Shown here: positions 1 through 30,119 of the stretch, one piece after another | How the letters are laid out: the number at the start of each line of letters is the position of its first letter | Position numbering within the stretch: position 1 is the first letter of the stretch | Source: Kryptolebias marmoratus | Lineage: Eukaryota; Chordata; Actinopteri; Cyprinodontiformes; Rivulidae | Assembly: GCF_001649575.2 (NCBI RefSeq) | Contig: NC_051434.1 | Coordinates: 1,982,538 to 2,046,537 of the forward strand | Length of the DNA: 64,000 nt | Direction of reading: 5' to 3' | Notes under the pieces: model-generated | Told to the model about the DNA's origin: nothing | The model's input: only the letters and a program-made list of their open reading frames with translations | Databases searched by the model: none | Program-made: the position numbers and the translations under genes

Positions 1-112
1 CTCTGAAGCCCCGCCCCCACCTGTAGGTCAGCCATGGCCTCTGAAGCCCCGCCCCCACCTGTAGGTCAGCCACAGACTCTGAAGCCCCGCCCCCCTCTGC
101 AGCTGCAGGCTG
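1..112. repeat. GC-rich tandem repeat, about 40-bp unit
   Basis: Two full units and part of a third, each reading CTCTGAAGCCCCGCCC followed by a CACCTGTAGGTCAGCC-type stretch. The CCCCGCCCC core resembles an Sp1 GC box. It lies beyond the probable 3' end of atp1a3. I see no gene in it. Confidence 0.75.
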
Positions 113-1141
113 TGAAGGAGACGATGGATCTCTGAAGCTGACCTGAGTCCACCTGGAGACGCTGGTCACTGACCTGATGGTTCCTGAGGTAAAAGGTCAC
201 CCAGGCTCCCTGCGGATGCTGAGAGAAGCAAGTTGTGTAAAAATGTTATTTTTGTCCCGTCTGATGATTCTCTGACGGATGCTGCGAGTCGTCGACCATC
301 TGCTGATGGGAGAACATTCCTGAAACGTTCCTGAACTCCACCGCAGACCGATCAGCGTTCAGTCCTGATAGGATGTGAAAACAAAGATCTTTGTCTGCAG
401 AAGGTGTCAGTCTGGAGTCCTGATGGAGGATTCAGTTCTCTGATAAACTCCTCCTCAGCTCCTCGTTCGTGTTGGTTTCCAGGTTTTGGAGGTGACGTTT
501 CTCCTGTTGTGTTTTCAGGTTTAGTTTTTGTTGTTTTTATGACCGTTTTGTTGAATATGAACAGATCTGAGCTGAACCAGGAACATTTTCACCAGTTTTT
601 ATCAGACTACAGTAAAAAGGTTCACAGCCTGAAAGCATCCTTCTGTTTTATTTATCTTATATTTGACTGATTTTAGTTCTGTTTTAGAACTCAAACTGGA
701 ACCAACATTTGTCTTCAGTAACTCCAGTTTCTGAACTGAAATGTTAAACTTTAAAGCCGTTAACTCTTCTCCTCCTCCTGTAAACTCAGGGAGTGAAAGC
801 TGGAAAACAGACCAGGTGACACCGCTGCTGTCGGCACGACTTGTCACAGAATTTATTTCCATTTTTCTGACAAAACTCCACACAAAACAAAGTCGAGACG
901 GAGCTGAAAAAGAGAGATCCTTTTGTTTTATTTTATTTCTCCTTGTTTTCTGCTGCTGTTTCGACAGGTAACGTTTTTCCACAGATTTAAAGAATGAAAC
1001 TGGAGAGAAATCTCTTTTTCCTAGGACACAGAAAGATTGTTTTCTATTTTTTCAAAGGGGGAGGGGGGGTAAGGTTGGGTGAGGGAGATGGGGGAGGTTG
1101 AATAGGAGGAGGTTTGGGTTTTTTACACAGCGTTCACAGAC

Positions 1142-1766
1142 NNNNNNNNNNNNNNNNNNNNNNNNNNNNNNNNNNNNNNNNNNNNNNNNNNNNNNNNNNN
1201 NNNNNNNNNNNNNNNNNNNNNNNNNNNNNNNNNNNNNNNNNNNNNNNNNNNNNNNNNNNNNNNNNNNNNNNNNNNNNNNNNNNNNNNNNNNNNNNNNNNN
1301 NNNNNNNNNNNNNNNNNNNNNNNNNNNNNNNNNNNNNNNNNNNNNNNNNNNNNNNNNNNNNNNNNNNNNNNNNNNNNNNNNNNNNNNNNNNNNNNNNNNN
1401 NNNNNNNNNNNNNNNNNNNNNNNNNNNNNNNNNNNNNNNNNNNNNNNNNNNNNNNNNNNNNNNNNNNNNNNNNNNNNNNNNNNNNNNNNNNNNNNNNNNN
1501 NNNNNNNNNNNNNNNNNNNNNNNNNNNNNNNNNNNNNNNNNNNNNNNNNNNNNNNNNNNNNNNNNNNNNNNNNNNNNNNNNNNNNNNNNNNNNNNNNNNN
1601 NNNNNNNNNNNNNNNNNNNNNNNNNNNNNNNNNNNNNNNNNNNNNNNNNNNNNNNNNNNNNNNNNNNNNNNNNNNNNNNNNNNNNNNNNNNNNNNNNNNN
1701 NNNNNNNNNNNNNNNNNNNNNNNNNNNNNNNNNNNNNNNNNNNNNNNNNNNNNNNNNNNNNNNNNN
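1142..1766. other. Assembly gap (N run)
   Basis: 625 unknown bases, followed directly by a run of 16 G, so a simple-sequence or G-rich tract probably stopped the assembly. Reading frames that run through it are artefacts. Confidence 0.99.
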
Positions 1767-1929
1767 GGGGGGGGGGGGGGGGAGACCTGAGCTTCCTCCC
1801 CCACCGTCCCCTCTTATGTTGTTGGTCCCCTCGTCATCTTTGTGTTTGTATTTTTTTTATCTTTTAGGAAATGGAGACGGGTGGATGAAGAGGAGGAGTA
1901 AACAGTTTCCTTGTTTGTTTGGAACAGAA

Positions 1930-1994
1930 TGAGAGACAGATGAGGGGGAGGAAGAGGAGGGGGAGGAAGAGGAGGGGGAGGAAGAGGAGGGGAA
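1930..1994. repeat. GGA/GAG-rich minisatellite
   Basis: About three tandem copies of the 15-bp unit GAGGAAGAGGAGGGG, purine-only on the plus strand. It lies in the putative atp1a3 3' UTR, just downstream of the stop codon. Confidence 0.85.
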
Positions 1995-2026
1995 AGGATG
2001 ACTTCAGTAAATGATGCTTTGATAAT

Positions 2027-19229
<17,203 letters not shown>

Positions 19230-19479
19230 TTTGGCGCTGTCAGTCGGGTCTCCTCAGAAGATGCTTTCAGGCTTTAATTCAACCAGAACAGCTAGGTTTT
19301 CAGGCCAGGAGATGAGGGTGGGAGGGAGGGGAAAAAGAAAGAAAAACGTCGTCTCAAAAAACAAAAAATGAGAAGAAAATGTCCGTCTGTCAGTTGTTAG
19401 CCGAGGATAAAAATCAAATAACTAGCTTAAATACTACATTAAATTTCATTTTTATCAAAGAGAACGGACACAGAGAGGC

Positions 19480-19800
19480 TCGACAAGGCAACGTTTAGTA
19501 AAACAAAGCTTCACCCCGTTGAGATGATAATGAAAAGAGGCGTTTTTTTCGGTGTAAAATGTTGAATTTGTCCGCAGCCGTTGGTGACGGTTAACCGTCT
19601 CCCCGCGAGGCGAAATGATGCCGCTGGAAAGTAGTGCCCGCGCTCCTCGGGATGCTGTCTCCCTCCGCGGCTGCACTCAGGCTGCTGCCGCCGCCGCCGC
19701 CGCACTCACCAGGCTTCCCCTCCGAGTCTTTATCCCTCCGCCGACGGAGCGCCACATAGTCCCTGAAAGAGAACGGTGCTGCGATTAAATGAGAGTGTTG
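19480..19800 (-). promoter_or_regulatory. atp1a3: Probable atp1a3 promoter and 5' UTR region
   Basis: A CpG- and GCC-rich stretch immediately upstream of the Met-Gly exon, including a (GCC)n tract at 19684-19703. On the minus strand the sequence reads GCGGCGGCGG with several GC-box-like strings. No TATA box is evident. The transcription start cannot be fixed from sequence. Confidence 0.55.
19710..19762 (-). other. Candidate 53-bp exon with good splice borders upstream of atp1a3
   Basis: Minus strand: acceptor ttctctttcag, 53 bp open in one frame (GDYVALRRRRDKDSEGKP), then the donor gtgagt. It could be a non-coding 5' exon of atp1a3, or its right border could be the transcription start with only the donor real. 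An exon of a different upstream gene is less likely, since no partner exon is visible. Speculative. Confidence 0.25.
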
Positions 19801-20309
19801 TTGTCTTCTTCTTATTATTTACACAACATATACTCCCATTTGAAAAGTCACAGCACCGATTTAAATATAAAAATTATTAATTCAGTTTAATTTGTTACAA
19901 TAAATGTCTGTTTTGAGCCTGATTAAAGTACAGAACATGGTCTGGATTGACCTGTGAAACTAAGTGAAATTAATAATAAAGTTGTCATCCTCTGTGCAAC
20001 ATACATCTAAGACATAATATTGTGATTATAGTTGCAATGGAGCCATAACACCTGTAAGTTTGCAGTAAATTAAAGGCGGTCTACGTGTAACATTCTTACA
20101 CATTAACAACTAGAGGACACAACTTATTTGACTCTGTACTTTAGTTATCAAAGAAAATGTTCATTTGCATTCATCATATATTCCTGAAAACATTAAAGAA
20201 TTTAGAGCTATGAATGAAAACCTTCTCAACTTTAAATTGTGCTTCAAAAATAAGAGATGTAAAAAGCCCATTATCTATCTAACTTACTAGTTCTAAACAC
20301 ATTTAGTGT

Positions 20310-21023
20310 CTCAGATTTTAACAGATTTTGCCTTCTCCGGGTCGGGGAAGATGTCCTGCCCCAAGTGGAGGAGTTTAAGTATCTCGGGGTCTTGTTCACG
20401 AATGAGGGAAAAATGGAGCAGGAGATCGACAGGCGGATTGGTGCAGTGTCTGCAGTGAAGCGGGCGCTGTACCGGTCTGTCATGGTGAAGAGAGAGCTGA
20501 GCCAAAAAGCGAAGCTCTCGATTTACCGGTCGATCTACGTNNNNNNNNNNNNNNNNNNNNNNNNNNNNNNNNNNNNNNNNNNNNNNNNNNNNNNNNNNNN
20601 NNNNNNNNNNNNNNNNNNNNNNNNNNNNNNNNNNNNNNNNNNNNNNNNNNNNNNNNNNNNNNNNNNNNNNNNNNNNNNNNNNNNNNNNNNNNNNNNNNNN
20701 NNNNNNNNNNNNNNNNNNNNNNNNNNNNNNNNNNNNNNNNNNNNNNNNNNNNNNNNNNNNNNNNNNNNNNNNNNNNNNNNNNNNNNNNNNNNNNNNNNNN
20801 NNNNNNNNNNNNNNNNNNNNNNNNNNNNNNNNNNNNNNNNNNNCACGCTGGAGGGACTATGTTTCTGGGCTGGCCTGGGAACGCCTTGGGATTCCCCCGG
20901 AGGAGCTGGCCCAAGTGGCTGGGGAGAGGGAAGTCTGGGTCTCCCTGCTTAGGCTGCTGCCCCCGCGACCCGACCCCGGATAAGAGGAAGAGAATGGATG
21001 GATGGATGGATGGATGGATGGAT
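20310..21023 (+). mobile_element. RTE/Rex-like non-LTR retrotransposon, 3' end
   Basis: 5'-truncated LINE on the plus strand. Before the gap, one frame reads VEEFKYLGVLFTNEGKMEQE and RRIGAVSAVKRALYRSV. After it comes WRDYVSGLAWERLGIPPEE, then SLLRLLPPRPDP, the usual C-terminus of these reverse-transcriptase polyproteins. The element ends in a (GGAT)n tail at 20993-21023, typical of RTE/Rex3-type elements in fish. The 5' part and catalytic domain are missing, so the copy is dead. Some annotators would class it as L2. Confidence 0.85.
20541..20843. other. Assembly gap (N run) inside the LINE
   Basis: 303 unknown bases in the middle of the LINE 3' end. The expected missing length between the two conserved coding blocks suggests the gap hides ordinary LINE sequence. 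Confidence 0.95.
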
Positions 21024-22379
21024 TTTAACAGAAACCTTTGAACACTTATATTATTTTAAAGGCTAATTAATAAATGTAATTATCTTCTTTGAACACGAGA
21101 CAGAGAAATGAGAAAAGCTGCAAACTTCTGTCTCTGAAGGTAAATATTTCTGATTTATCTTTGTTTATTTCCAAGAAGTGGTCATTAATTAATTCATTCA
21201 TTAATTAATATTCTTAAAACACTCTGAACGTGTAAAGGATCCAAGTAAGCAAATCATCTGCATAAATATCCACGTTAAGGTCCCAGCTGGGCTTCCTTTA
21301 TTGTAAAGTGTAAAAGTTTGTCTGACAGGAGTGATCTGGGAATCAGGACTCCTTGGTGTGATGTGACACGACGCAGCTGTTTCCTGAGTTTTTTATTTGC
21401 TGGCAGCAGCTGTTTGGAGCTCATACCTCTGTTGTTGTGAGCAGGACTAAAGCCTTCTGGAGCAAATGCACAACCGAAACCCTCCGAGGGAAAAACAACA
21501 ACGATGCATACAGAGCGGTTTCCAAATGATCGAACAGCAGGGAGAAAAACATCAACCATATGAAGTAAAATTACAAAATAAAAACATGGCTCACACATTA
21601 CAGCTATGCATGAAATAAAACAGACATAAGATGGAAACAATGTGAGGTTTCCAGTCTATCAGAGCTTTCAGGACTATTTCTGCTTCCACCACCTGTTGTG
21701 GAAGATTACGCTGCTGATTTTAGAGCCTGACTCTGAGCAGGAGGCAGCTGTCTTAAACACACACAAACATGTCTGCTGAGGTGATTCAGCACACCAGGAA
21801 TAATCTAATGAAGAGGAAAGCATCTCAGCCGCTAATTAATATCTGTGTGTGTTTCTATATAAATGTCTGCAGGCATTTCTGGGCCCAGACAGGATCGATA
21901 TCCTCTTTCCTCATAACTCAGGTGTGGCCCGGTTTCTGCACCGCTCGGCCATCCATCAAGCAGGGACCAGTTTTCTTTCCAGACATTTCTTAGCATTAAA
22001 ATGTTGGAGGAGCTGGTTACGATACAGTCAGGACTACCTGACGTTGCAGCTGAATTATTCGCAGGAAACAAAAGGAAAAACAAGAAATATAATAATAATA
22101 GTTCAGTCTGTGCAGATCAATGAGTAAAAAGGTCTAAAGGTTTCCTGAAATCAGTTATTCTATTGGAATTAAAGTCATAAATGAAAACAGCACAAAAAAT
22201 AAGGATATTGCTGTTACAAATGTTGGGAATAAATCTTCTCCTGTTGGGAAGTCTGTTTATTTCCCTTTGAATGGAGCCATATAAACAAACTGCTGACTTT
22301 TGATTTGAGCTTCTGGTTCCTCAGGTGTCGCCGGTCAGGTGCCTGGTTTACGCCTGTCAGCAACCAGCGGCTCGTATCT

Positions 22380-22530
22380 CCACGGTCTGTCCCCCCCTCA
22401 GAGACGAGACCAGGATCTGGGAGTGGACAGGGAGGACTGTCCCGCCTGCAGTCCGGACCTCGACCCCGTCCAACCCCCGAGGGATCCGCCTGGATGACCA
22501 AAGAACGGGGCGTGAGGAGCCAGGGCTGCT
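22380..22530 (+). mobile_element. Possible Tc1/mariner-type transposase remnant
   Basis: One plus-strand frame reads ACSPDLDPVQ, close to the SPDLNPIE block of Tc1/mariner DDE transposases, in a GC-richer island. Stops follow soon after. Heavily degraded; weak call. Confidence 0.3.
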
Positions 22531-23729
22531 GTGGCTGCGTATGGTTCTTCCACTTGCTCACGAGGCTCCTGTTTGTTAAATATATAAACAGTAAAACTGC
22601 CAATATGTCCCGTTTCTTCATTCTTCACTCGTCCAATCCAACAAACACCAAAACCAGAGCCAACAGCAGAATAAACCGTGTGGAAAGAGAAGATTTGGAT
22701 CATTTATCACGACTCGTAACCCAACAAACATGGCTCCATTTACGGGGAAATAAACAGGATGAGCTTTATTACCAATAAGCATCGTTACAACAAAGAAACA
22801 ACCAATCCTTACTTTTTGTGTTAAGTTAATTAAAATTAAAGTGCAACAAAATAAAAGGAGGGGTCTTGGATGCAAACTGTTTGAAATCCTTTCTGGAGCT
22901 CAGGAACATGAAAGACTAATCCAAGAGGTTGGATTAGTGGATATAATTGAGTCTTGATACACAAAATAATGTCACATATCTTGCTTTAAGAATTGTGAAA
23001 GGACTGTATGAGTGTCGGTCTTTAAGTTCAGGGCGCTTCTTTCATTTCTTCTTCTGTGATTCTTTCCCCTCTCCTCCCGTTTGTGCCAACCTCCTGTGGT
23101 TAGAAAGAAACTCAAATAAAGAGTACATCTTTTCATAAAACACAAAGAGTTTATTTTAAGGGCTGGAGAAAGAGAGAGAGATGCGTTTGCTGGGGAGAAA
23201 AGAAAAATTTCAGAAAGCCCGTCCCCATGGCAACAGCTGTCAAGTAAGAGCGCCTGATCATCTGGATGCTTCGAAATAAAATCAAGGAAATTGGAAAACA
23301 GATGAAAGGAAGTTAAAGCCTGAATTTAAAGTTTAAATGATTGTACTCTTCCTCTTTTTTTGTCCAAGTCCGGAGGCTGCTTTAATCATCTTTAACGACA
23401 CTGATTGGATTAATGGATGTGAAAAGATTTTAACCTATTTTGGGAAAACGCTGAGTCACTGTTCCTGTTTGAGAGCTTTGTTTCGTTCAGACGCCTCGAA
23501 GAGTTAAAAACTGATTCATTCAGTTTGTCCAACCAGCTGGACCCGTCTACATTTTATGTTACAGAACCAGAATTCAGGGAGATGTTTTCAGCTTCTAACT
23601 CACAAAATAACAGCAGCAGAGGCTTCAGACTCTAAATGAAGCTGAATGAAACACAAGCGTAGCAGAAAACTGAATTAAACGAGAATCTACACAATAATTG
23701 ATGCTATTTGTGACCTAGTTTTAAAATTT

Positions 23730-23960
23730 CAGCCACATTTTTTTGCAGTCTAGCTACTTCTGCAGACTTTGTGCTATTTTAGCTGCTCAGCTCATTCAGG
23801 AGACGACTGCTGGGACTTTTTAAATGAAATTATTTGAAAACATTTATCTTTGCATCTCTTCTTGTGCTACATTTAGCCTTTAGCTACTGTTCTGCTACTT
23901 TAAGCTTTTAGCTTTAATATCTTTCAGTAATGCTACTTTGACAGAAAATGCCATTTTTTC
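23730..23960 (-). repeat. Degenerate TTAGCTTTTAGCT-type array
   Basis: Spaced copies of TTTAGCTACT and TTTAGCTTTTAGC. This is the reverse complement of the AGCTAAAAG arrays at 33.3 and 52.3 kb. Confidence 0.6.
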
Positions 23961-24721
23961 TAGTTTTTATTAATTCATAAATATTGTATTTATTCTTTTA
24001 CCAATAATTATGAAAATATGCAATTAAGAATCTTTTTTTATAACATGTAATTTAATTTCTGGACATTATTTGAGGTTTTTAATAACCCACAGTGGTGTCC
24101 TGACCTAACTTTGGAAGCAACTGCCTTAAAGCAATGAATATTTTAGATAAAATTATTATTATTATTGAGTATTATTTGGTAATTTATTGGTTTGATAACA
24201 CTTTATCACAAAAAAACACCATTAATCCTCATTCAGAGGGATCAAAATTTAACTAAATGACAGAAATCATCAGACTTTCCTCTCAAAGAGCAAACAGTTT
24301 GTTTCGAACCTCATTTATATTTTGTTTTGTCGTAAAAGGGAGAAGGAAAAGTAAAAAACAGACTTAAAATGTTTATGTTTTGCTTCTTATCAGTCATTTA
24401 AAACCCTCTTCCTCGTAACTCAGAGGTCATCTCCACCTTTAAAGGCAGACTTTAGCTGACCAGAAAACCTTTATAAATATAAATAAGGACTCAACTCAAC
24501 TACATTTGGTCATTTGTTTTGCAGAATAAACTCATACGATGTATTTAAAAATATAAAATTACTCAAACTTTGAGCTACAAAGAGAAACACGGCAGCTTGG
24601 TACGTCTGATAAAGGGTTTATATTTGTGTTTGTGTAATGAAGCACCTGGAAACAGGCAGGATGTCGCTCGTGATCTAATGAACTTTACCTCTGCATCACT
24701 GAGCACAGACACCTCCTGCAG

Positions 24722-24743
24722 ACACACACACACACACACACAC
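24722..24743. repeat. (CA)n microsatellite
   Basis: About eleven CA units. Confidence 0.95.
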
Positions 24744-25733
24744 TAACACAACAGGTGTGTGCAGCGTGGCGTTATGATTGCCCAGTCCAAGATACACAGG
24801 TACCGGTACCAGCAGCAGCAATAAACCCGTCAGGTGCAAACACCGATCCGCCCACAGATCCTCAGCTGTGTGTCGCATCATGGCACCAGAAAAACTTTCA
24901 ATTTAAATCAGATTACATATATTATGTGTATATCTTACATTGAAATCAGCATTTGGTAGAAAAATGGACAACAAAAGATACTTTGTAGTTATTAAAACCA
25001 GATATTCCTGCAGAAAAATGATCGTATTTCTGCTGGTGTAACCATGGATGACAGTTTGACGACGTGTAAAAGTTTTAAAGATACTTTCAGTACTTACCCA
25101 GCTGTTACTTTGTGGTGACCGTTGGTCTCCTGGAAGCAGAGGCTTGAACTGAAGCTGTTCTTCCACTTCATGCACATCTATGGGTTAAAAGTGTTCAGTA
25201 ACCTCAGGTAAAGCCAGCATCGTGGCTCGTCTGCTGGCTCAAGGGTCTCCAAATATTTTACCTTTTGTGTTGCATTGTTGTTTTACTGTTACCAGGCCAC
25301 TGAACTCAGTAAATTAATAAATGTCACAGATAAAACTTGTCTGAACTCAAGTGTTCAGAAGCATGGCGACGAGTCGACTGATCATAAAAATAATCCTTTC
25401 TGTGTCTTAAAATGTCTCAAACCCTTAAAGGTGGAATTAGGCACAGCTTGTTAGTCTCTGAATCTGACAATCTGTAAAACATTGCACCATGAATCACATC
25501 TGGGTTGGTTGGAAACAGGAAGAAGCAGCTCGTTCAGAATCTGCCTTCAGGTAAACTACTCTGTAAACTGAATTAGAATAACAAGGTAAAAGAGCATCCC
25601 GAGGCGTGTTTGCAAACGAGAAAAGACTCAATATTTATGTTAATGTATGCAAACTCATCCCAGAGACATTTACGGTCCCTGTGATTGAGTTCAGTGGCCT
25701 TTTTCTTCCAACTTTGGCTCTTTTGTGCCGTTC

Positions 25734-25760
25734 TCCTCCTCCTCCTCCTCCTCCTCCTCG
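25734..25760. repeat. (CTC)n microsatellite
   Basis: About nine CTC triplets. The Leu- and Ser-rich frames over it are artefacts. Confidence 0.95.
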
Positions 25761-26054
25761 CCTGCACCTTCTCTGCCTCCAGCTGGTTCATTTTTCTCCT
25801 CCTTCCTTTCACAACAGCAGCCGCTCACAGACATTTTCTCTGTGCCGGAACAACGGAGGCAGCAGTCCTGGGGAGAAGATGATGGCGTTTCAACATTAGG
25901 AGATTTCTAAATGTACTCAGAGTCTAGAATGAATCATTTACAGCAAGAAACTTTCTGCAACCTTTTTCAAAAAACAGAACATTATTTAGACTGAATAAAT
26001 GATTCAAAAACAGCAAAAAATACATTTAGATTAGCATATTTTAAGACTCATACA

Positions 26055-26820
26055 TACATTGTACTTCCAGGTGTGTACTGGGTACTTACAGAAGACACAC
26101 CTGGTACTTTCTGGGTACAAACTGGGACCAAGCTGTATTATAAAGTAATCTGTTTCCCTGTACCTACATGTTCTGTACTTAAGTACTTTCTGAGTAGTTA
26201 CCAGGAACATACATGGTACTTAACAGGTATGTATTTGGTACTTACAGGGTACCTAATGGGACTAAGCTGTATTATGAAGTAACTTTTTACCCTATACCTG
26301 GTACTTGGTACTTACTGGGGTATGGACCAGGTACTAACAGAGTACATACCTGGTACCTGTGGGGAGTGGGCTGCTTTATGAAGTGACTTCCTGTATCTAC
26401 AAGGTATACACCTGGCATTTATGGGTACATAACTGGTATTGAGTATATATTGGGTAAGTACTTGGTATTTACAGGGTACATACTGGGACCAAGCTGTATT
26501 ATAAAGTAATCTGTTTCCCTGTACCTACATGTTATGTACTTAAGTACTTTCTGAGTAGTTACCAGGAACATACATGGTACTTAACAGGTATGTATTTGGT
26601 ACTTACAGAGTACATGCCTGGTACTTAACAGAAAAGTACCAAAAACGTATCTGGTATCTACCTGGTACTTACAGGGCTGTATTATGAAGTAACTTGGTAC
26701 CCTATACCTGGTACTTACTTGGTACTTACTGGGTGTGTAACCTGATAATTACCTAGTATGTACTGTGTACTTATTGGGGTACTGACCAGGTACTAACAGA
26801 GTACACACCTGGTACAAATA
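26055..26820 (+). repeat. GGTAC-rich minisatellite with higher-order duplication
   Basis: About 750 bp of diverged units built on TACTTACTGGGTACATACCTGG. A 127-bp stretch (26121-26247) recurs at 26482-26608, offset exactly 361 bp, with about one mismatch. An older, degenerate array was therefore recently duplicated in tandem. A tiny related patch lies at 53700-53740. Confidence 0.9.
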
Positions 26821-26954
26821 GGACTTGCCTGATATTTACTGAGTATTTGTAATTTTTGTTTTGTTCTTATTTCTTTGAAGCCTAATTCTGTCCTGATGTT
26901 GCACATTTTTAAAGTGCTGCTCCATAAATAATTCAGGCTAACATACAGAAGTTC

Positions 26955-26959
<5 letters not shown>

Positions 26960-26999
<40 letters not shown>
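26960..26999. repeat. (TG)n microsatellite
   Basis: About 20 uninterrupted TG units. Confidence 0.98.
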
Positions 27000-27000
<1 letters not shown>

Positions 27001-30000
27001 ACTTTCTGCTCCTGTCAGAGCTTCTAATGGAAACACTGAAAGGTGCAGCGAAGGTTCAAACGGTGCTGCTATTTTCACCGTGAGAGTGGAAACGGAGAGA
27101 TTTAACCGTCATTTGTTCACATCCTCATACACTGTAGGATAAATAGGGACACTCTAAACTATAAGCAGCAGAATATATCACATTAAACAAGCTTATTTCC
27201 TTCAGTAAAACTGTAAACAGGAGCAAATGTTACTTTTATATTTTCATTTCAGAACGGTTCCTCAGGGAGGAAAGAGAGATTACGCCTTTAAACCCAAGAC
27301 CGTGCATTAGTTAAGGCAAAAATATAATATTTATTTTATAGCCATGTTGGTAAAACCTTGAAAATAACACCTAATCTCACTTTTGTGTGTTCATTAAAGT
27401 CAGTGAATCAGTTGTAGATATAACCCTAAAGTTTTATTATAATCAGTGATTTATTAGATATTTTGTTTTTGGCAATGGCTTATAAACACCTGAATTAATT
27501 AAAGTTAAATATTGTAACTAAATTTACGACACAGTAATTTATAACAAATGATCAATAATCAGGGCAGAAAGTGATTCTGAATCTTTATTTGGAGGCAGGA
27601 ATAGATGAAAATCATGGATTTGCTGTTTATTTTTAAAAAGCACAGTGAATATTTCAGGAGGGATAAGATCAAGAAAAATCTATGAGTGTAAGATTATCAG
27701 CCTTTTTTCCTTCAGCTTAATCTGCTAAGGACGTCTGCAAACATCCACTGTCTCTTTAAGGCTCCTTTCCACTTTGACAGCCAATCAGAAGGCAGAACAC
27801 GTGGCCAGGCCGTCCTTGTGGACGACCTTGATGGAGGAGGATTGAAGGGATGGAGGGGAATGCTGATGGAGAGGAAGGCGTTTAGAAAGCCGGCCTTCGC
27901 TGCGTTTTCGTCTTACAGAAACTGAAATCTCTCCGCCTGCACCGCCTCACCCCTCTCCAACACCCCTCCATCCTCCCTCCTCACAGCCCTGCAGAGAGTT
28001 GCATAATTCCCTGAGTGGGGGAGGGAGGAGAGGATCGGGGTGAGGAAGGCTGATGGAGGATGACTCTCGATGCAACACGACGCTGAAGCATTAACGGCAC
28101 ATCACAACACTTCTGCATCTCCCACTGATGACACTTTACCTCTGAGTGCACGCACTAATGGCTCATTTAATCATTTTACACCTAAGCATCACCCAGATCT
28201 TCACTTTCACTGATAAATGCATGAAAAAAGCTGTGACAGCTGATGTCACTGAGGTTTAAAAGGAGATTGTTGTTGCAAACAAAGACTCCTTGCAAGGTGT
28301 GCAATTAATAAAGAGTGCAAAAATAAAAATATATGTCACACATCTGAACAGGAAAAACGTGGGACATTAAAACTGTGACAGATTTTTGCAGCTTTTACAT
28401 GAATTACAAACACCAACAGTGGTGTAATAAATTCAAAATTAAGATTATTACAACACAGATTTGGGACAAAATGCAAACTCAAAACAAAAATATTTAAAAT
28501 ATTATCCCAAGCTGAACTGATTTATGGTTAAGTTTTGACAGTTTGTTTCTTTGCTGGATAAAATCAGGAGGATCGGACGTGGAAAACAACCTGCAGCTGC
28601 CATCTTATAAAAAAAACTGCTAAGTTTTTATACGCAAGTAAAAATACCATTACTGCAGGGAAAAATAATTAAAAAAAAGGTAATTTACTTACTTTAATTT
28701 CAATAAAATCTCAAAAAATGTAAAGTAAATCTGCAGTAAATGCATTATTTTCTTTTTGTTTAAAGCTGAAAACTTTGTGAATCGAAACTCACCTGTCTGC
28801 TCACTCTCCACCTCCATCATCTCTCTCCTCCTCGAGTTTCTCCTCTCCGATCCTGCAGAGATAAAACAAATAAACAAACAAAAAACACACGATAAGAAGA
28901 GTCACGGCAGCAAACATCTCCTCTCGTTTCAGACTTGTGTCAGACAGAAATACTTCAGCATTTCCTGATTTAACAAAAACCGTTTTTATATGTTTTAACT
29001 ACCAAACATGATCATATCTTTAATGTCTTGTATTTCAGGTTTATGTTGTATTGCATTCATCTAGTTCTGAGTCCAGATCAGGGAAATCAAAGTTACATTA
29101 AAATAAAACAGAAATAATTTTCTATTTCATGATTATTTTTAGGAGCTTTATTGATGCTAAAACCTTGACGCTGTCAGAGTTATTGCTCTTTAATGCACTT
29201 CCTGACTGACTTCATTCATCTTTGATAGAAAAGCTTTGGTGTTTAATAAAAATAAATAAGTCCCTGCCTGAAACAGTGAACCGTTTAGATCAGGTTAGTT
29301 TAAAAACGTCTGATTTTCATGAGGATCATCAGCTCCTGATCCGTCCTGAAGCTCCCAGCTGAGCTTCAGGTCTGTCAGGCTGCTCACCGGAGGAATAAAA
29401 CCCCCGGACATCCATCTCCTCCGTCTCATTTTCCTCTTATCTCCCATAATGTTGATGTTTCATTCGGCCTGCAAACAAATGTCACCGCGGCCTCCCTGGG
29501 AATGGCGGTGGGGACGACCTTGTAGAGGAAATCACTGGTCATTCATCACGTAGCGGCGGCGGCGGCGGGCAGCAGGAGATTTGATAAGACCTCGAGATAA
29601 AGTGGGCTGATTTACTCCTGCAGGCTTTAATATGTCTGCAGAAATCTGTGGACAATAAAGCAGTTAGGGCACACTTAGTGTTACAGTTTTGCAGAGAACT
29701 ACAACAGATTTGCTTCTTCTGCTTTACGTGTGACCGGGTCAGTACCAGCTCCACCTGCAAGTCTTTAATTATTAAACAGGTCTGCCACTTATGGTGTTTA
29801 CAGCTGAGTTTTTAAATATAAACCAGAAATATTCACTTCATGCATGATGTGTGGAGATTCCCTGGGGTTTCTTTCAGTCAGGATGTTCAGGAGCAAACCT
29901 GACATGAAACTTTGTAAAACTTTGTCTTCCTGCAGACTCGAGCTGCAGTTGTTCATCCAAACTTCCTGAGTTTTTGTTCCTGAACGACTAGTTCCTCACT

Positions 30001-30119
30001 GAAACAAACAAAACTAAATAAAACTTCACCTTTAGGACACTGAGAGGTGTGAGTGTGTTAAGATAACAATGCCTCTTTGTCGATAACACTTGGAAAAAGC
30101 TGATGATGTTAAGAGAACA

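Larger units (their letters stand above)
600..2026 (-). other. atp1a3: Probable 3' UTR of atp1a3, interrupted by a gap
   Basis: The stretch follows the atp1a3 stop codon on the minus strand. Candidate AATAAA signals in transcript orientation lie at about 932-937, 927-932 and 647-652. Which one is used cannot be decided from sequence. A 625-bp assembly gap (1142-1766) and a poly-G run (1767-1782) interrupt it. Short open frames here are not credible as genes. The extent is inferred. Confidence 0.4.

Noticed and set aside
1052..1932. Open frames across the first gap
   Set aside because: They exist only because N codons are not stops; the flanks are low-complexity.
21275..21640. 121-codon minus-strand frame, Phe/Cys/Val-rich
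   Set aside because: No motif, no splice support and composition typical of chance frames in this region.
22214..22778. Overlapping frames of 84-157 codons in a GC-richer island
   Set aside because: Several frames and both strands are open at once; the only hint of homology is a transposase-like SPDLDP string, listed as a weak mobile-element call.
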